A stretch of DNA of 64,000 nt from Gadus chalcogrammus (Eukaryota; Chordata; Actinopteri; Gadiformes; Gadidae), in contig NC_079420.1 in assembly GCF_026213295.1 (NCBI RefSeq), positions 9,459,182 through 9,523,181 on the forward strand, written 5' to 3'. The notes under the pieces were generated by a model that was not told where the DNA came from, made no database searches, and saw only the letters and a list, made by a program, of their open reading frames with translations. Position numbers and translations under genes: made by a program. This document shows positions 25,316-39,398 of the stretch, piece after piece (position 1 is the first letter of the stretch; the number at the start of each line of letters is the position of its first letter).

Positions 25316-27511
25316 TAACTATCTAGTGATCTGAGTCAGGGTCACAGCTGTGGGTCTGCAGCAGAACCAGACTACTGGAAGCCTTTGAGAAGTGGAAGGT
25401 AGGGTGATTGGAGAAAGACGGAACATACACGTAATGATCTCAATGCATAATATATATATATAAGGTATGCATCAGTGTATTTTTTAATTTCTGTAATGAT
25501 TATTTTGCATAAGTTGCTACCTATTTGTTTACAAATTTTTTTACCACATTAATTTTTTTGTTTTGTTTGTGTTTGTATTTTGAGGCCAACTGAAATTTCT
25601 TATGCGGAGGAGTGAAATACAAGTACATGATATCATGAGATATACATGATATCTCTAACCAAATCCATATTCATAATTTATGAACTGTAGGATTCTTTAT
25701 TTCTCTTGCCAGCCAGATGTAGTCCTGTACTGATTAAATGGTGTCTTAATAATATATTAGAATTTCAGACGGAAAAAATCTCCCATTTTGAGGCCAGGAG
25801 GTTTCTGCTCATAGAATAAAGGAAAACGGTGGAAGTGAGACTTTCCAGATGGCAACGAATCCCGATTAATCATGCTGTTGGAAACAGTGCCCGGAAATAT
25901 TAGGGATGCGTTTGTCATAAGCAACAGATAATATACAATAATATTAAAGGAATTCATGATATCAATCCATCAGTTATCCTTGAACCACTTAATGTATCAA
26001 ATTACTCACTAAACACATTGAGTCAATTTACCAATGAAACATGTCGCCAAAGTCGATCGGATTCACCCTAGTTTAACCAACACACCTTCACTACTGGACA
26101 GAAACACATTCCTACAAAACACAGGTGTATCTCAATGTTGACAGTTTCTTCTGTGAAGAATTCTTTCACAGCGTAAGGGTAACACAGCCTAATGTAACAA
26201 TGCATATTCTCTTGATATCAACAATGTAACAGATGCTGTGAGGATATCTAAAATAAGGTTACAACTTACGGCCTATACTTTTATGAGTCCTGCAACAGCC
26301 GGTGTTAAAAGCTGCAGCTGTTCATGTTATGCTAAATGAGAATTACCTGCTCCTGCAGAAAGAAAGGCAAATGTCGATGCTGTACTTTAAAATGGCCTTG
26401 ACATAATGATTTATCACTGTGTGTGTGGGTGTGGGTGTATGTGTGTGTGCTGCATGCTTTTATACTTCACCAAATATATATTTTGGTTTTTAGAAGAGGG
26501 AGAGAGCAAGCAAATGACAGGACGAGAGGGCTCTCTCCCTTTTCGTCCTTCTATTTTCTTTGATTTCTCTCTCCCTTCCACAAGAAGGAGAGAAAGAGCT
26601 TAAAGAGCTTTCTTTAAACGGCTTTTATACTGCAGGTTTAAAAAAAGAGGATGAAGATAGAGGGAGGGAGAAAGAAAGAGAGAGTGAGAGATAAAAGAAA
26701 AGAGGGCTATCATCCTATCTTTTAAAGGCTTTTATTAATCCCAAGTGTGGTGCTCGCGCTGTTGACCGATGGCAAAACCGTTCTGTTTCCATACCTCCGG
26801 CCGTCTGTCCGGCCGTCTATCGCACCTGGTGTTCATATCTTCCCTGTCCTACCAGCAGCTTGTAACGGCTGGTGTGCTGACAAGAGGACTCCATTGCACG
26901 ACTCAAGAGGCAGAATGTAAATACGAGAATAGTCCTTCCTTGGAAAAAGGGTTTGATACACGGGTAATCGGTCAGGCGATCAGGCGATCAGGCGGACGAA
27001 TCCAGCAGGGAGGGGGCAAAAGGTGCGATCAGGAAAAAGCAAGCAAAAATAAGGAACACAAAACTCAAAGACAAAGACGAACTGGCACTGAGGAAGAAAC
27101 TAATGAGAGGCGGCAAACATAAGGGTGTGAACTGAACTATCTGTAAAACAGGGAACTATCTGAAACAAGAGGCGATGTGAACAAAAGTGTAAGTGTGCAA
27201 GAAAAGCATGGCAAGAACTAACACAACTGCCATCCTCCTCCCTCACCCCACCGTCCTACCTTCCTTCCTAGCTTCCTATCTCCCTCCCTTCCTTCTCCCC
27301 ACAAGCATCTGTCCTAACTCTGTTATGTCCCCCACCTGGTCTCCAGGAGAGATAAGGAACGACATTACGGTCTGCTGTTTGTTTGGAGGCGCTAGTCAAA
27401 CATCTGGAATAGCCGATCTCACCCGTCAGTGGCGCCAGCAGCAGACTGACACTTCGCCCAGGGGCCAACAGGGACCAGACAGGCGTGGACGTGCTTAGAA
27501 GCTAGGGAACG
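25313..27511. other. Noncoding DNA, partly purine-rich
   Basis: No gene is supported. Bases 26500-26710 are rich in GAGAGA and CTCTCT segments. Bases 26985-27000 have three short CAGGCGATCAGG-type units. Bases 27230-27300 are pyrimidine-rich. The 117-codon frame at 26769-27122 has no recognisable domain. Confidence 0.4.
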
Positions 27512-27790
27512 TATGGTGAGGCGTTGTTTCTATTCCTCTGGCGTTGTGAGCTTTCGGGTTCCGGGGCAAGGCGTGACTCGGAGAGGGGTTGGGGATCAAC
27601 ACCTGGTTTATTCAGAGGTACGAGGTTAAAGGATGTGAGCTTTGGAGGCAGTTCATGAAGCATCTGCTGAATCCAGGTGTAACATCTGAGTATATAGGTG
27701 TGGGCAGAATGGTAAATAAGCCACACCTACAGGGTTTGATTTAGCCAGGTAAATCTTCAGTCTGTACTGGTACAGGCGGAATGTTACAGA
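27512..27790 (-). mobile_element. Possible solo LTR (low confidence)
   Basis: Read on the minus strand, a TATA-like CCTATATACTCAG (near 27685-27700) is followed about 80 bp later by AATAAACCAGG (near 27600-27612), in the U3-R-U5 order of a retrotransposon LTR. Possible ends are TGTAACATTCC near 27787 and CACCA near 27512. I found no target-site duplication, so the extent and identity are uncertain. Confidence 0.3.
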
Positions 27791-28742
27791 TGCCACGCCT
27801 ATAGACAGACACGACTATAGACACCTATGTCTCAGAACCATACAACTTTAAATGGTGTTGTGTTGACCACTCTAGAAGCAGAAACTAGTCAGAACTGGTG
27901 TTAGCACTACATATATGTGATCTGAATGATAATATAGTGTGGTCTAGTAAGGCATCGGAGAAATCATTTACCTCTGCTCTCATTATATTAAGTATGGTTG
28001 TTTGTATCTGATGGGGATGTCAATTGTCATACTTCCGCTTTCACTGCTTTTGTCTGAGAAAACAGTAAAAGGTTTGACCTCACTGAGCAGAGCATTAATA
28101 AGCAGTATAATTATAAAAGCAATTCCATTGCAAAAACATTCATAAGTAATCATAAAAGCACATGTATATGGACACTATATGAACCAATAGAAAAATATAT
28201 TTTTTGGAGACCAACATATCAAGTCCCTTGGATAAGTCAGCCATTATTTAATCTCATTTTCGAAAATGAAATGAATATGATCATTTTATTCAATTCTATT
28301 TTAATTTAATTTAATTTTCAATTTCAACCTAAAATAGTTAGCATAGTTAGCTCAGACACACTTTGTTGATTCAAGAGGCTGTCCCCACTTAAACCGGGTC
28401 AATGAAGAAACAGGACACCAGGGAGAGCGGATATGGATGCTATCTGGCGGTTAGCCTGGTGCGGGGATGAGAGAGAAGCAGAGAGACACGCAGAGAGTCA
28501 TCGTCACAGCGAGGACCTATTTATGCTGCTTTTACCGGTAGTTATTTAAGATTGCGTGGAGGCCAGGTCGTGTTCGACAACCCTCCTCCACAATTTCCAT
28601 TTTAATGAGACTGTTGATCCGGGTCAGAACCGGCGCCTGAACCAGAACCGTCTCGTCCATGTGGTGAGATCAGGTCTGACACTGACCTGTCGTAGCCTTC
28701 CTCTCACTGATTAATCATCCTCAAGTTGTGCACCGTCGCTAT
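27791..28742. other. Noncoding DNA
   Basis: No gene seen. Bases 28380-28700 are GC-richer and mostly free of repeats, with CTATTTATGCTGCTTTTA near 28518-28535. This could be conserved regulatory sequence, but nothing in it is decisive. Confidence 0.4.
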
Positions 28743-28758
28743 GGGGGGGGGGGGGGGG
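28743..28758. repeat. Poly-G tract, 16 bases
   Basis: An uninterrupted G run followed by purine-rich GGAAGGGGACAGAAAGG. The length may be affected by sequencing error. Confidence 0.9.
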
Positions 28759-28833
28759 AAGGGGACAGAAAGGAGAGAAGGAAAGAGGGAGGTCTCGAAT
28801 AACAAATTGTCCATCACCAGGGACATTCTATAA

Positions 28834-28999
28834 CATTTACATTTAGGGCATTTAGCAGACGCTTTCATCCAAAGTACCTTACAATAAGTACATTTGTCGA
28901 GTTGTTGACATTTGAAAGAGAAACAATGTATCGCTGTTGGTACAGTAAGGATGTTAATAGAACCAAGTGCCAAGCACTAACAATGGTTAGGTTAACCCA
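28834..28999 (-). mobile_element. Dispersed repeat copy A (SINE/LINE-tail family)
   Basis: This matches 44048-44180 (same orientation) and 45511-45640 (opposite orientation). Shared blocks are CATTTAGCAGACGCTTT, ATCCAAAG, ACAATAAG, ACATTTGTC, TACAGTAAGGAT and ATAGAACCAAGTGC. Read on the minus strand it ends with a GTCTGCTAAATG-type tail, also present in the SINE at 2875, so it is probably the 3' part of a retrotransposed element. Confidence 0.8.
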
Positions 29000-31900
29000 T
29001 ATACCCTTATACAGTATAGATACCTCGGATAAGACTATAACTAACTGCAGGTTAGAAACGTTCGTTACGTTTGGTTCACAAGGAGGTAGAAGAAAGAAAA
29101 GAAGGCAACAAAGAACATCTTAAAAAACAACGTGAACCTTTTTCATAACCAGAGCTTTGTAGCTAAGAGGGAGTCAGGGCACATTTATTAATTTCTGTTT
29201 TTAGGTAGTCTATGTGATGAATGGCCTTAGGGTGTGATATAAATAAATGTGTATTCATACGTTTACATACCTAGCAGCCAACTACATTATGATCTCGATT
29301 TAACTAATGACTGGCCAGCCGAGGAAATTCACGGTTGGTTGCAAGTCAAATTGAAGTAGAAACCAGTTAGGCCTACTACCCAGTTCAAAAATGTAATATT
29401 CTCTTAAACCAGCTCTCTTAAATAGCTACCTGAATCTTGTTAATTTTATTCAAAAATGATATCAACCAAGAAACATTTCAAACATTTTCCCATTCTTTTC
29501 AGTCTAGAGGAGAAAAAAATGGTAAACATAAGTAAACTGATCTCTATCTATCTTTGTCTAATACCATATATTATAAAGGATACAACATCCCACTCTGCAC
29601 ATATCTGTCAATTCTGTAAAATTAACTCAATAGAAAATCACATGAATTATTCAATATTTAAGTTGACAGTTATTAAATCCATGCGCTCCATGCTACGGAA
29701 ATCCACACAAACCAGCAGGGATAACAACATGACGGGGAGAGGTCAGAATTGTGGCCGTCTTTTAAAGTGTAAAGTTTTGCTGTGAGTTTTGACGAATCAA
29801 AAGGTATATTGTAGCAAAATTATTGCAAACCATTATTCCGTGCAGATTTCAATGTGAAATGGACTCATTCAAATGGAGAACATCTTTATGGAGCCAAAGA
29901 AAACGAAAAGTGAATCAGAATCTTTAAAATTAGTTTTTTATCTAGGCACAAACTTACTGACCCCAATGGAATATTCCAGGAATGCAAATTCACCTTTTCT
30001 TGTTCATGTTTTCCATGGTTGCTTGCTCTAGACTAAACATTCTATGCGCCTACTGTTTGAGCTATATCCATAAATGCAGAGTACTTTATTCATCCGGGGG
30101 AAATTGTTTAATAAAGATAGTTTAAGTATAGCTAGCTATAAGTACGGTATTCATACAATATAGCCACAATATATAGATTAGATTAGATTTATTTATTGTC
30201 CTTGTTCAACAGAGTTAATCAACGAAATTAAGTTTAGAGCATCACCACTGGCATAGTATATAAATATAAATATATTAATAAATAATTTATTTAGTTTATT
30301 TTCACCCCATTTCTTCTTTTAAAAATTGGCCATAAAAGTGCCACGTGACAGCGTGTAATCCGGGCGTTATACATGATGTCAGATCATCCCGAGGGGTCAA
30401 GAATACGCCAGTCATATTTTGCATGGAGACAGCTTGAGGGCATCCCAACACCCAAGGCTTCCGACGCGGGTGCTGGTTCTACTCCCAGCTAGCTTTCCTT
30501 GTTCATTTGTTCCATTTCCGGTATCAATAAAGGCCTAAATGCAAACTTTGGAGAGTCATGTGTTCCAAACCAAAGGGAAAGGTATCTTCAAACCCTACTC
30601 TGTGCATAACTCACCTTTCCAAGGTTTTAGCTCGCTATTAAAGAGAAAAGATGCATCTAAATGGATAATAGATGTGCAGAGTTCCAACAAACGATAAAAT
30701 AATAGGCCATCTTTATTAAGACTTCATTAGGCAAATGCCGCCTACATACATCAAGCCTTGCTTGCTGGAGACCTAATTACTGCACACCCAGTTGTGTGTT
30801 ACTGGCATTGCACTACTGTATAGCTCTTTTGGCTTAATGATCTAATATAGCTACAAATATATGGTGAGAATCCACAAGTCAATAATGAATATAAACTGCT
30901 TGTGAGGTCTGAGCCATTAATACAAGGCCTGTTTCACACACAAAATCCACTGGTTTATTGTTTATGTATTTTTAATTACAGCTTCCATTCGTTTTCACCT
31001 TGATAAGGTCTTTAAAAAGTTCATACTTTATGGAAGCACGATACCTGTCCTGAAACAAGAACAGTTATATTCTACAAGGCAGGTGGATTTTATTTTACTT
31101 GGGTCCAACTTTGGACACAAACTTTAGACATCCAAGTATTACAAAAGCACCTTATAATCAATAAATACAGACGATGATTCAGAAGTGAGACATGAGAAGG
31201 AGAAGGAGAGGGAGGACACAAAGAAGAACCAAGAAGTAAATCAAACAGGAGACTAATATAGAAGAAGCGAGGGAGAAGCAGAAGGACACAAAGACAAATA
31301 ATAATAGGAAAAAACAAGATTTTAAACCTTTCAGAAACCACAAACTTATTGACAACCATTACAAGGTTGCATGGGATTAATTTACCATCTCCAGGGGAAT
31401 TACGCTGAAGTCAAACAGAATCTAATCCTGTTGTTTATATTTTTGTTTTTCTGTGAGGCAGAACACTGACCGATAAGTACTTGCTTATTGATTATTTAAA
31501 CTAAATAGTTGTTGTTGCTGCTGATTCCTAAAGCTACTCTGCAGGCATATCGAGTTGTGTCTGAAAACCTGGCTGGGCGGTCTCAGCCTAACATGGACGA
31601 CTTGTTGGATCAAAGCATCTGGTGAATGACTCAATGGAATGTTGAAGTTAAACTTAAACACTGCTTCCGAGTCCTTGTGCTTTACCATCTACACTACTCT
31701 GCCTTTCAGCCATTCCTTCGGTTGGAGATTGACCAGAGGAATTAGTGCAATCTCATGGTAGCCTTACGGTGGCCAGATTAAACTGCATCTCCAAAACACT
31801 TAGCAGATTTCGAAAAACACAAGCGCATTTATCGGAAAACACAAACCCAAATCCCACACCACAAATGCAAAACCGACAACATAACAGAGGAGAGTGTCAA

Positions 31901-33132
31901 CGGAGGTTGAATATGAAGTAGACCGGCTGTTATTGCTGATGGACTATTTTTATATACTCACGCAGTATAGAATGTGAATAGCCTAAGCCTACGCCTTCAT
32001 AGCCCTTCATTGTAATCTGTAATAAAACTTTTAGAGTGGGCGAGAACTGTGTAATTGTATATAATCAGCAGGCCATAACAGTCTACCGAAATGTCTGTTG
32101 ACTCAGACTTCAGATATATTGTAGTATTTTCAGTTGTGCTGTGGCTTTCGCGTTTGTGTTGTGCTTTCCGTCCTTGCACCTGTTGTTTTTTGTATCTTTG
32201 AAGTGTTTTGGACAGGTACTTTGTTCAACGCTTCTTGGCTCCAGTACTGCCTGAGGTGAACATCAATGCACTGTAACGTATATTCACAAATGTTTCACAG
32301 GTTGTGTCTAATGCTTGCACAGTGTGTTTACTCCTAATCGAATACAGTTATCGTATCAGTTATTCAGTGAATCGAGACTTAAAATATTTTCTTCTACTGC
32401 TGGCTCTTGAGTTATAAAAAATCGTAACTTTAGCTCTGATGCATGGAACGAAGCCTCCTAATGAAGGAACACACTGCATGCCAACAGCATGAGGCATAGG
32501 GGCTTTTAATAATGTACCGCATCAAGTGGACACACACAAGAATGTGTACAGCTTCTGAATAAAGGAGACTATTCATAGTCCGGAATTTCCCATGCCGTGT
32601 TGTGTGATGTGAGAAAGTACAGAGGGAGAATCCAGCTGCATGGTCCAAAGAAAAAACAATTAGACTAATTAGAAGAGACTCTCCCATAGGGACACAGAGA
32701 ATATATACTCATGTAAATTAAAACCAACCGCACACTAACTCTGCCTCACAACATATTATTTTGATTCACTTATTTAGCTGTTCTTTCTCTGGACACCTGT
32801 AGACATGAAACATGTATAGAATTAGTCCTGGATTCAACACTTGGATTCATTCAAATCTATTTGAATGAATATGTTTCCATGATATGAACTATGATAGTGA
32901 ATAGATCTATGGTTAATAAATATACATCGGTATATATGTGTAATGTAGCCTATATAAATAATCGTTATCTCCGCCGCACACATTTCCGTTGGGGAATCAA
33001 GTTTTGCCAGTTATCTCTGCTCTATTGTTGTCATTGAGAAAACGGCGCTCTATTATCTTTATACTGAATATGAAAACGGCGCTCATCAATTACTCCCATG
33101 CCCTTTCCCCAGAGCAATGAAATTATAATAAT
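29000..33132. other. AT-rich noncoding DNA
   Basis: No gene seen. Near 30176-30260 the sequence GATTAGATTAGATTTATTTA, followed by an ACGAAATTAAGTTTAG-type phrase, resembles the tail of a common fish dispersed repeat, but the match is weak. Bases 32980-33120 contain two GAAAACGGCGCTC phrases 44 bp apart. Short frames have no domains. Confidence 0.4.
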
Positions 33133-33186
33133 CTGTGTGTGTGTGTGTGTGTGTGTGTGAGTGTGTTTACACTCTCTCTCTCTCTT
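33133..33186. repeat. Short (TG)n then (TC)n repeats
   Basis: About 17 TG units with one GA break, followed by GTTTACA and about 7 TC units. Confidence 0.9.
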
Positions 33187-36100
33187 TCCTAATGCCTCCT
33201 CTTTAAATAGTCAACACATGATGTTTTGGGGAAGAAAATGGTGCGTCCCGTCTCTGCCCTATAATCTGGATAATGGCGGAGGCAAAGGAGATGCGAGGAA
33301 ATTGATTAAGTCTAGTTATTTTCTGTCGTTATAGCGAGATGATGCGGAGGTAGTTCAGGGGAAGTTGTGTCGTATTTAGATGAGGTTATGATGCTTCTAT
33401 TCCGGGCAGACAAGAGCGTTTTTATTCTATGTGAAGTTGTGCCTAACGTGTAATTTAGAGTTTCACTTTTAATATTTACATAAAGAAAATACATAGCCTA
33501 AATGTACAAAAACAAACAAACAAAATATCCAGTCTTTTTTTCACTAAGAATCTTAAATGAAACACAACGTTTGACTGCTTTGATCGAGTCCCACGGTGCC
33601 TTTTATCTGCTCTTGTGTACCGTGTGGCTCCGAAGCGCTCCGGTGGTCCTCAGAGATGGAGAGACGGGGAGGGGCGGCCTATTCACTCACGTTATTCCCC
33701 AGGAGCGGCACAGTAAACAACACACACTTGAGATTTGTTTTGTAATTAATGAGATGTCTGTGATGAAACACTTAGGAGTGGCCCTGTCTGGGGAAATACC
33801 AGAAAGACGCTATGTTGTTGTGTATTACGTTGTGTCTTCGTCGCCGTTGTCTGTCGCCGGAAAACGAAAGCTACTCCCTCCTGAATCCTATTGTCGCTCG
33901 TAGGCCTACCGTGAAGATTACAGAGTGGGGTTGACTTGTGGATTGTTTTGTCCATCTCATGGCTCGTTTTGATATATTTGGATTATGTGCACATTACTAG
34001 AATTAGAATCAAAACAAAGGGTGAGGTGGTATTTATAGGACGTCTTCTGGTCTGAGAGAATGCTTTGCATACCGGATTAATGAGGAGTGCTGCCCTACTA
34101 GTATATTTGTTGTTGACGGCCCTTGGATGCTAATCAACAGGCAGCTCATGGAAGTCGTGTCTCGCTACTCAGTTGGTTAAACTGTATCATATTTAAATAA
34201 AGACATTTTGATGAGGGCATTTTTTCTACATGGCTTAAAGGCTTTTTGTTTTCATTATGCTAATGTTAAAAGGTTGTGTTTTTCCTGTTTTCACTTTGTC
34301 ATTTATGGCATGTGAAAGTACATGCTAGCCCGATAGCATTATATATCCTGCATTCCATCTAAGTCCTCCCTGGTTGTGTCTCATTGAAAGTTGTACAAAG
34401 GAACGACCCAAACATTGACAACACCAGGTGTTCATCAATTTCATGAGGAAACAGGGAACTATGATCATCAAAACACCTCTGTTGTACTGTTGATACTGCT
34501 GTATAGACTAACTAATGTTATTAGCTTGATTTACACTCCAGTAATGAACGATCCAATATGATGGTATTGACAAAAAAACAGAACAATTCATTCAGAAGAC
34601 CTGCAACATCCCAAGCTACACATTACGACAAAGATTCAACATGTTGGTTGCGAAGTGATCCCTGTGCAATATTAATAAATAAAAGAAGCAATAACCTATT
34701 AGCTAACATCTGCTGGAACTACCACTATTCCTCCTGAAGTGGCTAAGCAAGAAGAGACTTCAAATGCATAAAGAGAAACCCAAGAAAGCAGCCAGTGCCA
34801 GGCCACTTGGTCTGTCTGGCAGCCACCCCCGGCCCTGGGAACACAGAGTAGAAGAGACTTAGTAAAACATGTTTTGGCTCGTGCTTAATATAGAAACTTG
34901 TCCCATTTCAACCCGCCAAAGCTTTCATCTGATGTTTGAGAGAGTATGTTTGGGGAGTCATTTGTTTGTTTGATATATCTGGGTATTGTTCTTGGTGGAT
35001 TGGAGGATGGGATTAATTGTGTTCAGCTATTTCAAGCTGTTAGTTCGAAGAATGTCGTGTTAATCCTCCTCCTTGCTGCACTTGAGGATATTAGCTCATT
35101 GTCGGTTCAACAATAAGGGTACATGTGACTGGGGGTAAACCATTGTGTTTAATGGATAACTGAAATGAAAAAAGCAATTCAGGTCCATACAAAATTCATG
35201 GTACTTGTGCGATAGTCAATGCATACTATAGTATAGATCATTTGCAATGAAATGTCCCTTTTTCAAGAACCGAATGGGATCTACGACCTAATGGCTGCGA
35301 TGGGCTACAGGCTGTTTCGGAAGCACAATTGCATTCACTATTTAATGCAACTGGAAGTGCATAGAAACAATTACTATTTCGGCGTATATTGTTATTGTTG
35401 TTGTCTATTGAGTATTTAATCCAAAGTGACAAACAGGAATAGATAGGTACATCTTTGGAGTCTGGACCAAAAACCTTTTGGCTGGGAGTCAAACAATACT
35501 ATACTCATACCAATATTTCTAATAATAACAAATGTTGATTAAAGATACATCTGTTAGAATGTATCTTACTGTTGCATTGTAATTTAGTGGGAATAGATTT
35601 TTTTGAAATATAATGACTGTTAGGTGATGGATGATAGTAATAATTTGCTGTTGGGTACATACAGCAATACATAGATATCACTACCAATATATATGTAACC
35701 CTATTTATACAGAATCGCCTTTTAACAGTGCATTACTCTAGTTATGAATAGTAAAGCCTAACATTTAAAGTCATTCAAGAAAAGAGTGACCGCATATGAA
35801 ATTAAAGTTGCATAAAATATGTGGGGAAAACTATTTTTAAGAAGATTTTGTGGGAAGAAAATAATGTGGTAATCCAGCATCAAAAACTGCCAGCAATAAA
35901 ATGGACTGCTTCATAATAAAGGTATCCCCGGTGGACGGTGTTATTTTTAACTGCCAATAGGTCCAACTATTTTAGTAGATGGGCAAGGCTTCTAGTTCCC
36001 CAGGGGCTTTTTAAGCGAAGCATCTCCATGCAATAAACCAGCAAATTAAATGAAAACAGGCGGAGCTTCCAGTATGGTGTGTGGGGTTTGTTTAATTGTT

Positions 36101-37756
36101 CCCATGCTGCCCTTCATTTTAGTAGATCGTACGTACGACTGCAAACATAGTATAAGCCTTGATTACAACTCAGGTTCAGTGTTCTATTAGCTTCAACAAT
36201 AATTCAACAATGTGGAACATCTCATTGAAACGTTGCATTCACTGTAGACACTGTATTTTCCAGGGAAAATCACACTCACAACGTATCACTGTTGTGATAA
36301 ACATGAATATGATGCGGCTGTTCACTTCCGTCCAGAAAAGCATACGTTTACACGGTAAAATACATATTGAATCAGTAAATGGTTGAGCTTCATAATAAAG
36401 AAACCATGGGGGTTGGCAGTGCAGTTTCTTTGTGATCAAAGAATTGCTATTTTGTTTAAGGTGACCTATGTGAACACATACCTCAGAGCATCAACATCAG
36501 GAGTCATTTCCCTGTGAAACCACAAGCTGTTAGCGCGGATACTTTGCCTGTGGCGATACATCATTTACGTTTGCGGTTGAACTTAGGCTGACCTCCCTGC
36601 TTCGAGCCTTGCTTATCTTACCCCCAAGGTCATCCTACAGTCAGGAATTTAAACATTTCTGTAATGATTTACGCTTTCCTCAATATGTTTAATGTCCTCT
36701 TGACGGAAACAGATGGCTTCCATTTCAGTTCATTGATCATCCATTTCAAGCAGGAATTCCCCATTACTGACGCTCTCCCCTCCAGTGTAACCCGGTCCAT
36801 ATCTTTGGTATGCTTTGGAAGAGTAACCTCATCCCTAGCAGAATTAGTTTGAGGAAAATCCCTAGATGGCTGCATTCTAATTATATGATTTTTACTTGAA
36901 TGTTGACAATCATTATTACGGGGTATTAGCATTGTATATTAAGAATATATACATGTATGCATTCGCTAAGAACCTAAATGGAAAACCTTCAATTTCTCAA
37001 CCTTTTGATTAGAAAAAAAAATATTTTGCGGAACATATTGTTTAAAATACAAACAGGAAACCCTTCAACAGACACAAAGATTCAAGCAATCCCTACCCAA
37101 TATACCTTACGTATTAATATTATTTGTCCGATTATTGGATTAAATTGATTATTCAAAACGTTTGTGGTTCACTCTCCGCAGCTCTTTCATTCATTGTAAC
37201 TGTAAAGACTTTACTTTATAATAAGCTTCCGGATTTAGAATGACATTAAGAATAATAGGACGATTATTAAAATAGTTCTAGGCAAACATTCAGTCATTTA
37301 AGACCAATGTTAAACATTGCTTGCACAATCAAAGATGTTTTCTTCTTTGTTATGTGGTTTTAGTCAAGAATCCATATTTTGCTGTATCTAAAAGCCAACC
37401 ACCAATAAATGTCTTGGTTCCCACAACTGATCCAAATCCATTCATTAGAGTCACTCAACCCTGGTAGATCTTGCTGATTAGATGTAGTGGCTGATGACAT
37501 ACTTGTAGTAAATCAGAATCTTACATTTTCCACATTTTCCGACCACTTACCGTAATGCTGAACTGATTGTTCCTTTCCCGATCTACACAGATAGCATCTG
37601 GCCCTGCTGTCCAGCACGCTGCCACCGATGGACTCACAATTGATTGCACTTGTCACATCTCTAGTTGTACTTTAAGAGGAAGTTGTGGAGTAAACCCAGG
37701 TGCTCAATTCTAACCGTCTGATTCCTGGCAAAAACAGAGCAGATGAACTTCTGACT
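33187..37756. other. Unique AT-rich noncoding DNA
   Basis: No gene and few repeats. Bases 33187-33310 and 35880-36070 are repeat-free, compositionally mixed blocks of the kind often conserved around developmental or synaptic genes. The 133-codon frame at 33502-33903 has no domain and is probably chance. Confidence 0.4.
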
Positions 37757-38108
37757 GCCTGTCTCGCCCTCAGATTGTATCCCCCAAGCACCTGTCTCAC
37801 CTACCGACCTTCTCCCCCTAACACCTGTCTCACATATCGCCTGACTCCCCCTAACACCTGCCCCACCTACCACCTGTCTCTCCCTTACCTCCTGTCTCCA
37901 TTACCGCCTGTACCTTGTTGCCTGTTTCCCTTACCGCCTGTCACACCTACCGCCTGCCTCACCGATTGCCTGTCTCCCTTACTGCATGTCTCCCTGACCG
38001 CCTGTCTCCCACTAATACCTGTCTCACCTACCACCTGCCTCACCTACCACCTGTCTCACCTACCGTCTGTCACCGCCTGTCCCTCACCGCCTGTCTCTCA
38101 TACTGCCT
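37757..38108. repeat. Pyrimidine-rich imperfect minisatellite
   Basis: Repeated CACCTACCGCCTGTCTC-like units of about 15-30 bp over 350 bp, with variants CCCCCTAACACCTGTC and TCCCTTACCGCCTG. The plus-strand frames (Pro-Thr-Cys-Leu-Thr-Tyr repeats) are low-complexity translation of this array. Confidence 0.88.
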
Positions 38109-39110
38109 GGTGCAGGGCAGGATGTTGTCTGGGAGCATCTCTATGTAACGTTTAGTATTCATCCGTCTTCCACAGCCAGGAGCATTCCCCTGATAGACAC
38201 ATCAGGAAGAGACGCATCCCTCCTTGAGGGAGAGCTGTTCTGAAACCAGAGGGGATGGTGTATATTGTGTCTGGCTTGTTATGAACAACCGCTTGCCACC
38301 AAAACTACACTTGACTGGATTTGTTTTGCAGCGCGATGGATCTCACTCCGCCCTGTCGGCCCCGATCAGCCCATCCATCCAGCCCAGAGTTCCTGACTCC
38401 GGCCGCTTATTTCCCACAAGGCCCCTTGTCCCTGATCGACCCTGGATGCGGAGAAGGGCAGCCGAGCCTGGGTCGATGACTGGAGATGGGTGGTGACTCT
38501 TTTTGTCTTTTTGTCAGCCTCCACGATTGCCTGTCCATGCTGGTGCTCCGACATTAATGGCTGAAGTTGTGATGTCTTACGCTATAATAAAACGTTTTCT
38601 ACGACGGTGGAGTTCATTGTCAGTCCTTATCAGTCAAAAACATACTGTATGGAAGGTAGAAAAGGAAATGTTAATATTCTGCTGATGGAAGGAAGCAGGC
38701 AAATTCACTAATTGAACAGCAGAAGTCCCCATACAGTGCTATCCGCCAATAAAGTTATATACCATGGATATTACAAATGTCCATGGACAACAGAGTTAAT
38801 TGTATTCTGAGTTTGTTTTCCGTGTTTCCGACCCAGAACTTTACGCTTTTTGTATACAGTCCTTGAGCAGAAGGAATGTATTCAGTATTTGTTATAGTAG
38901 CGTATTCACAAAATTTAACATCTGACAGGTCTGTCCTTGTAAGAATAAATTCAATTCCATGAAGCAATGCGCTGAGTTGAATGGGAAGGGAGAAAATAAC
39001 ACCAGCAGGAATGGGTTGCGTCAGCAATGACATATAAGTTTGTTTTGAAAAGGCAGTGATTGTTCACTGCGGAATATGTTGCCTCTGTGTACGCCTTTGC
39101 ATCACATATC

Positions 39111-39112
<2 letters not shown>
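38109..39112. other. Noncoding DNA
   Basis: No gene or clear repeat seen. Bases 38330-38480 are GC-richer with a short chance frame. Confidence 0.4.

Positions 39113-39151
<39 letters not shown>
39113..39151. repeat. (TA)n microsatellite
   Basis: About 19 TA units, pure. Confidence 0.95.
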
Positions 39152-39158
<7 letters not shown>

Positions 39159-39323
39159 TGTAACATTTACAAATGCAACAATTCATAGAGGTTGGCATAT
39201 ATGCATCGCCTGATGGCTGTCGTCAATATTCTAAATGAAAAATGAAACTAAATAGATAGGAAATCCAAAGCCTAGGTAGAATAACATTGTACATTGGTTA
39301 TGTCCTGGCCATAATGATCCTCT

Positions 39324-39325
<2 letters not shown>

Positions 39326-39398
<73 letters not shown>
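39326..39398. repeat. (TA)n then (TG)n compound microsatellite
   Basis: A TA array with small ACATAT breaks runs into about 12 TG units at 39374-39398. Confidence 0.95.

Noticed and set aside
37700..38155. 151-codon Pro-Thr-Cys-rich frame
   Set aside because: Translation of a pyrimidine-rich minisatellite.
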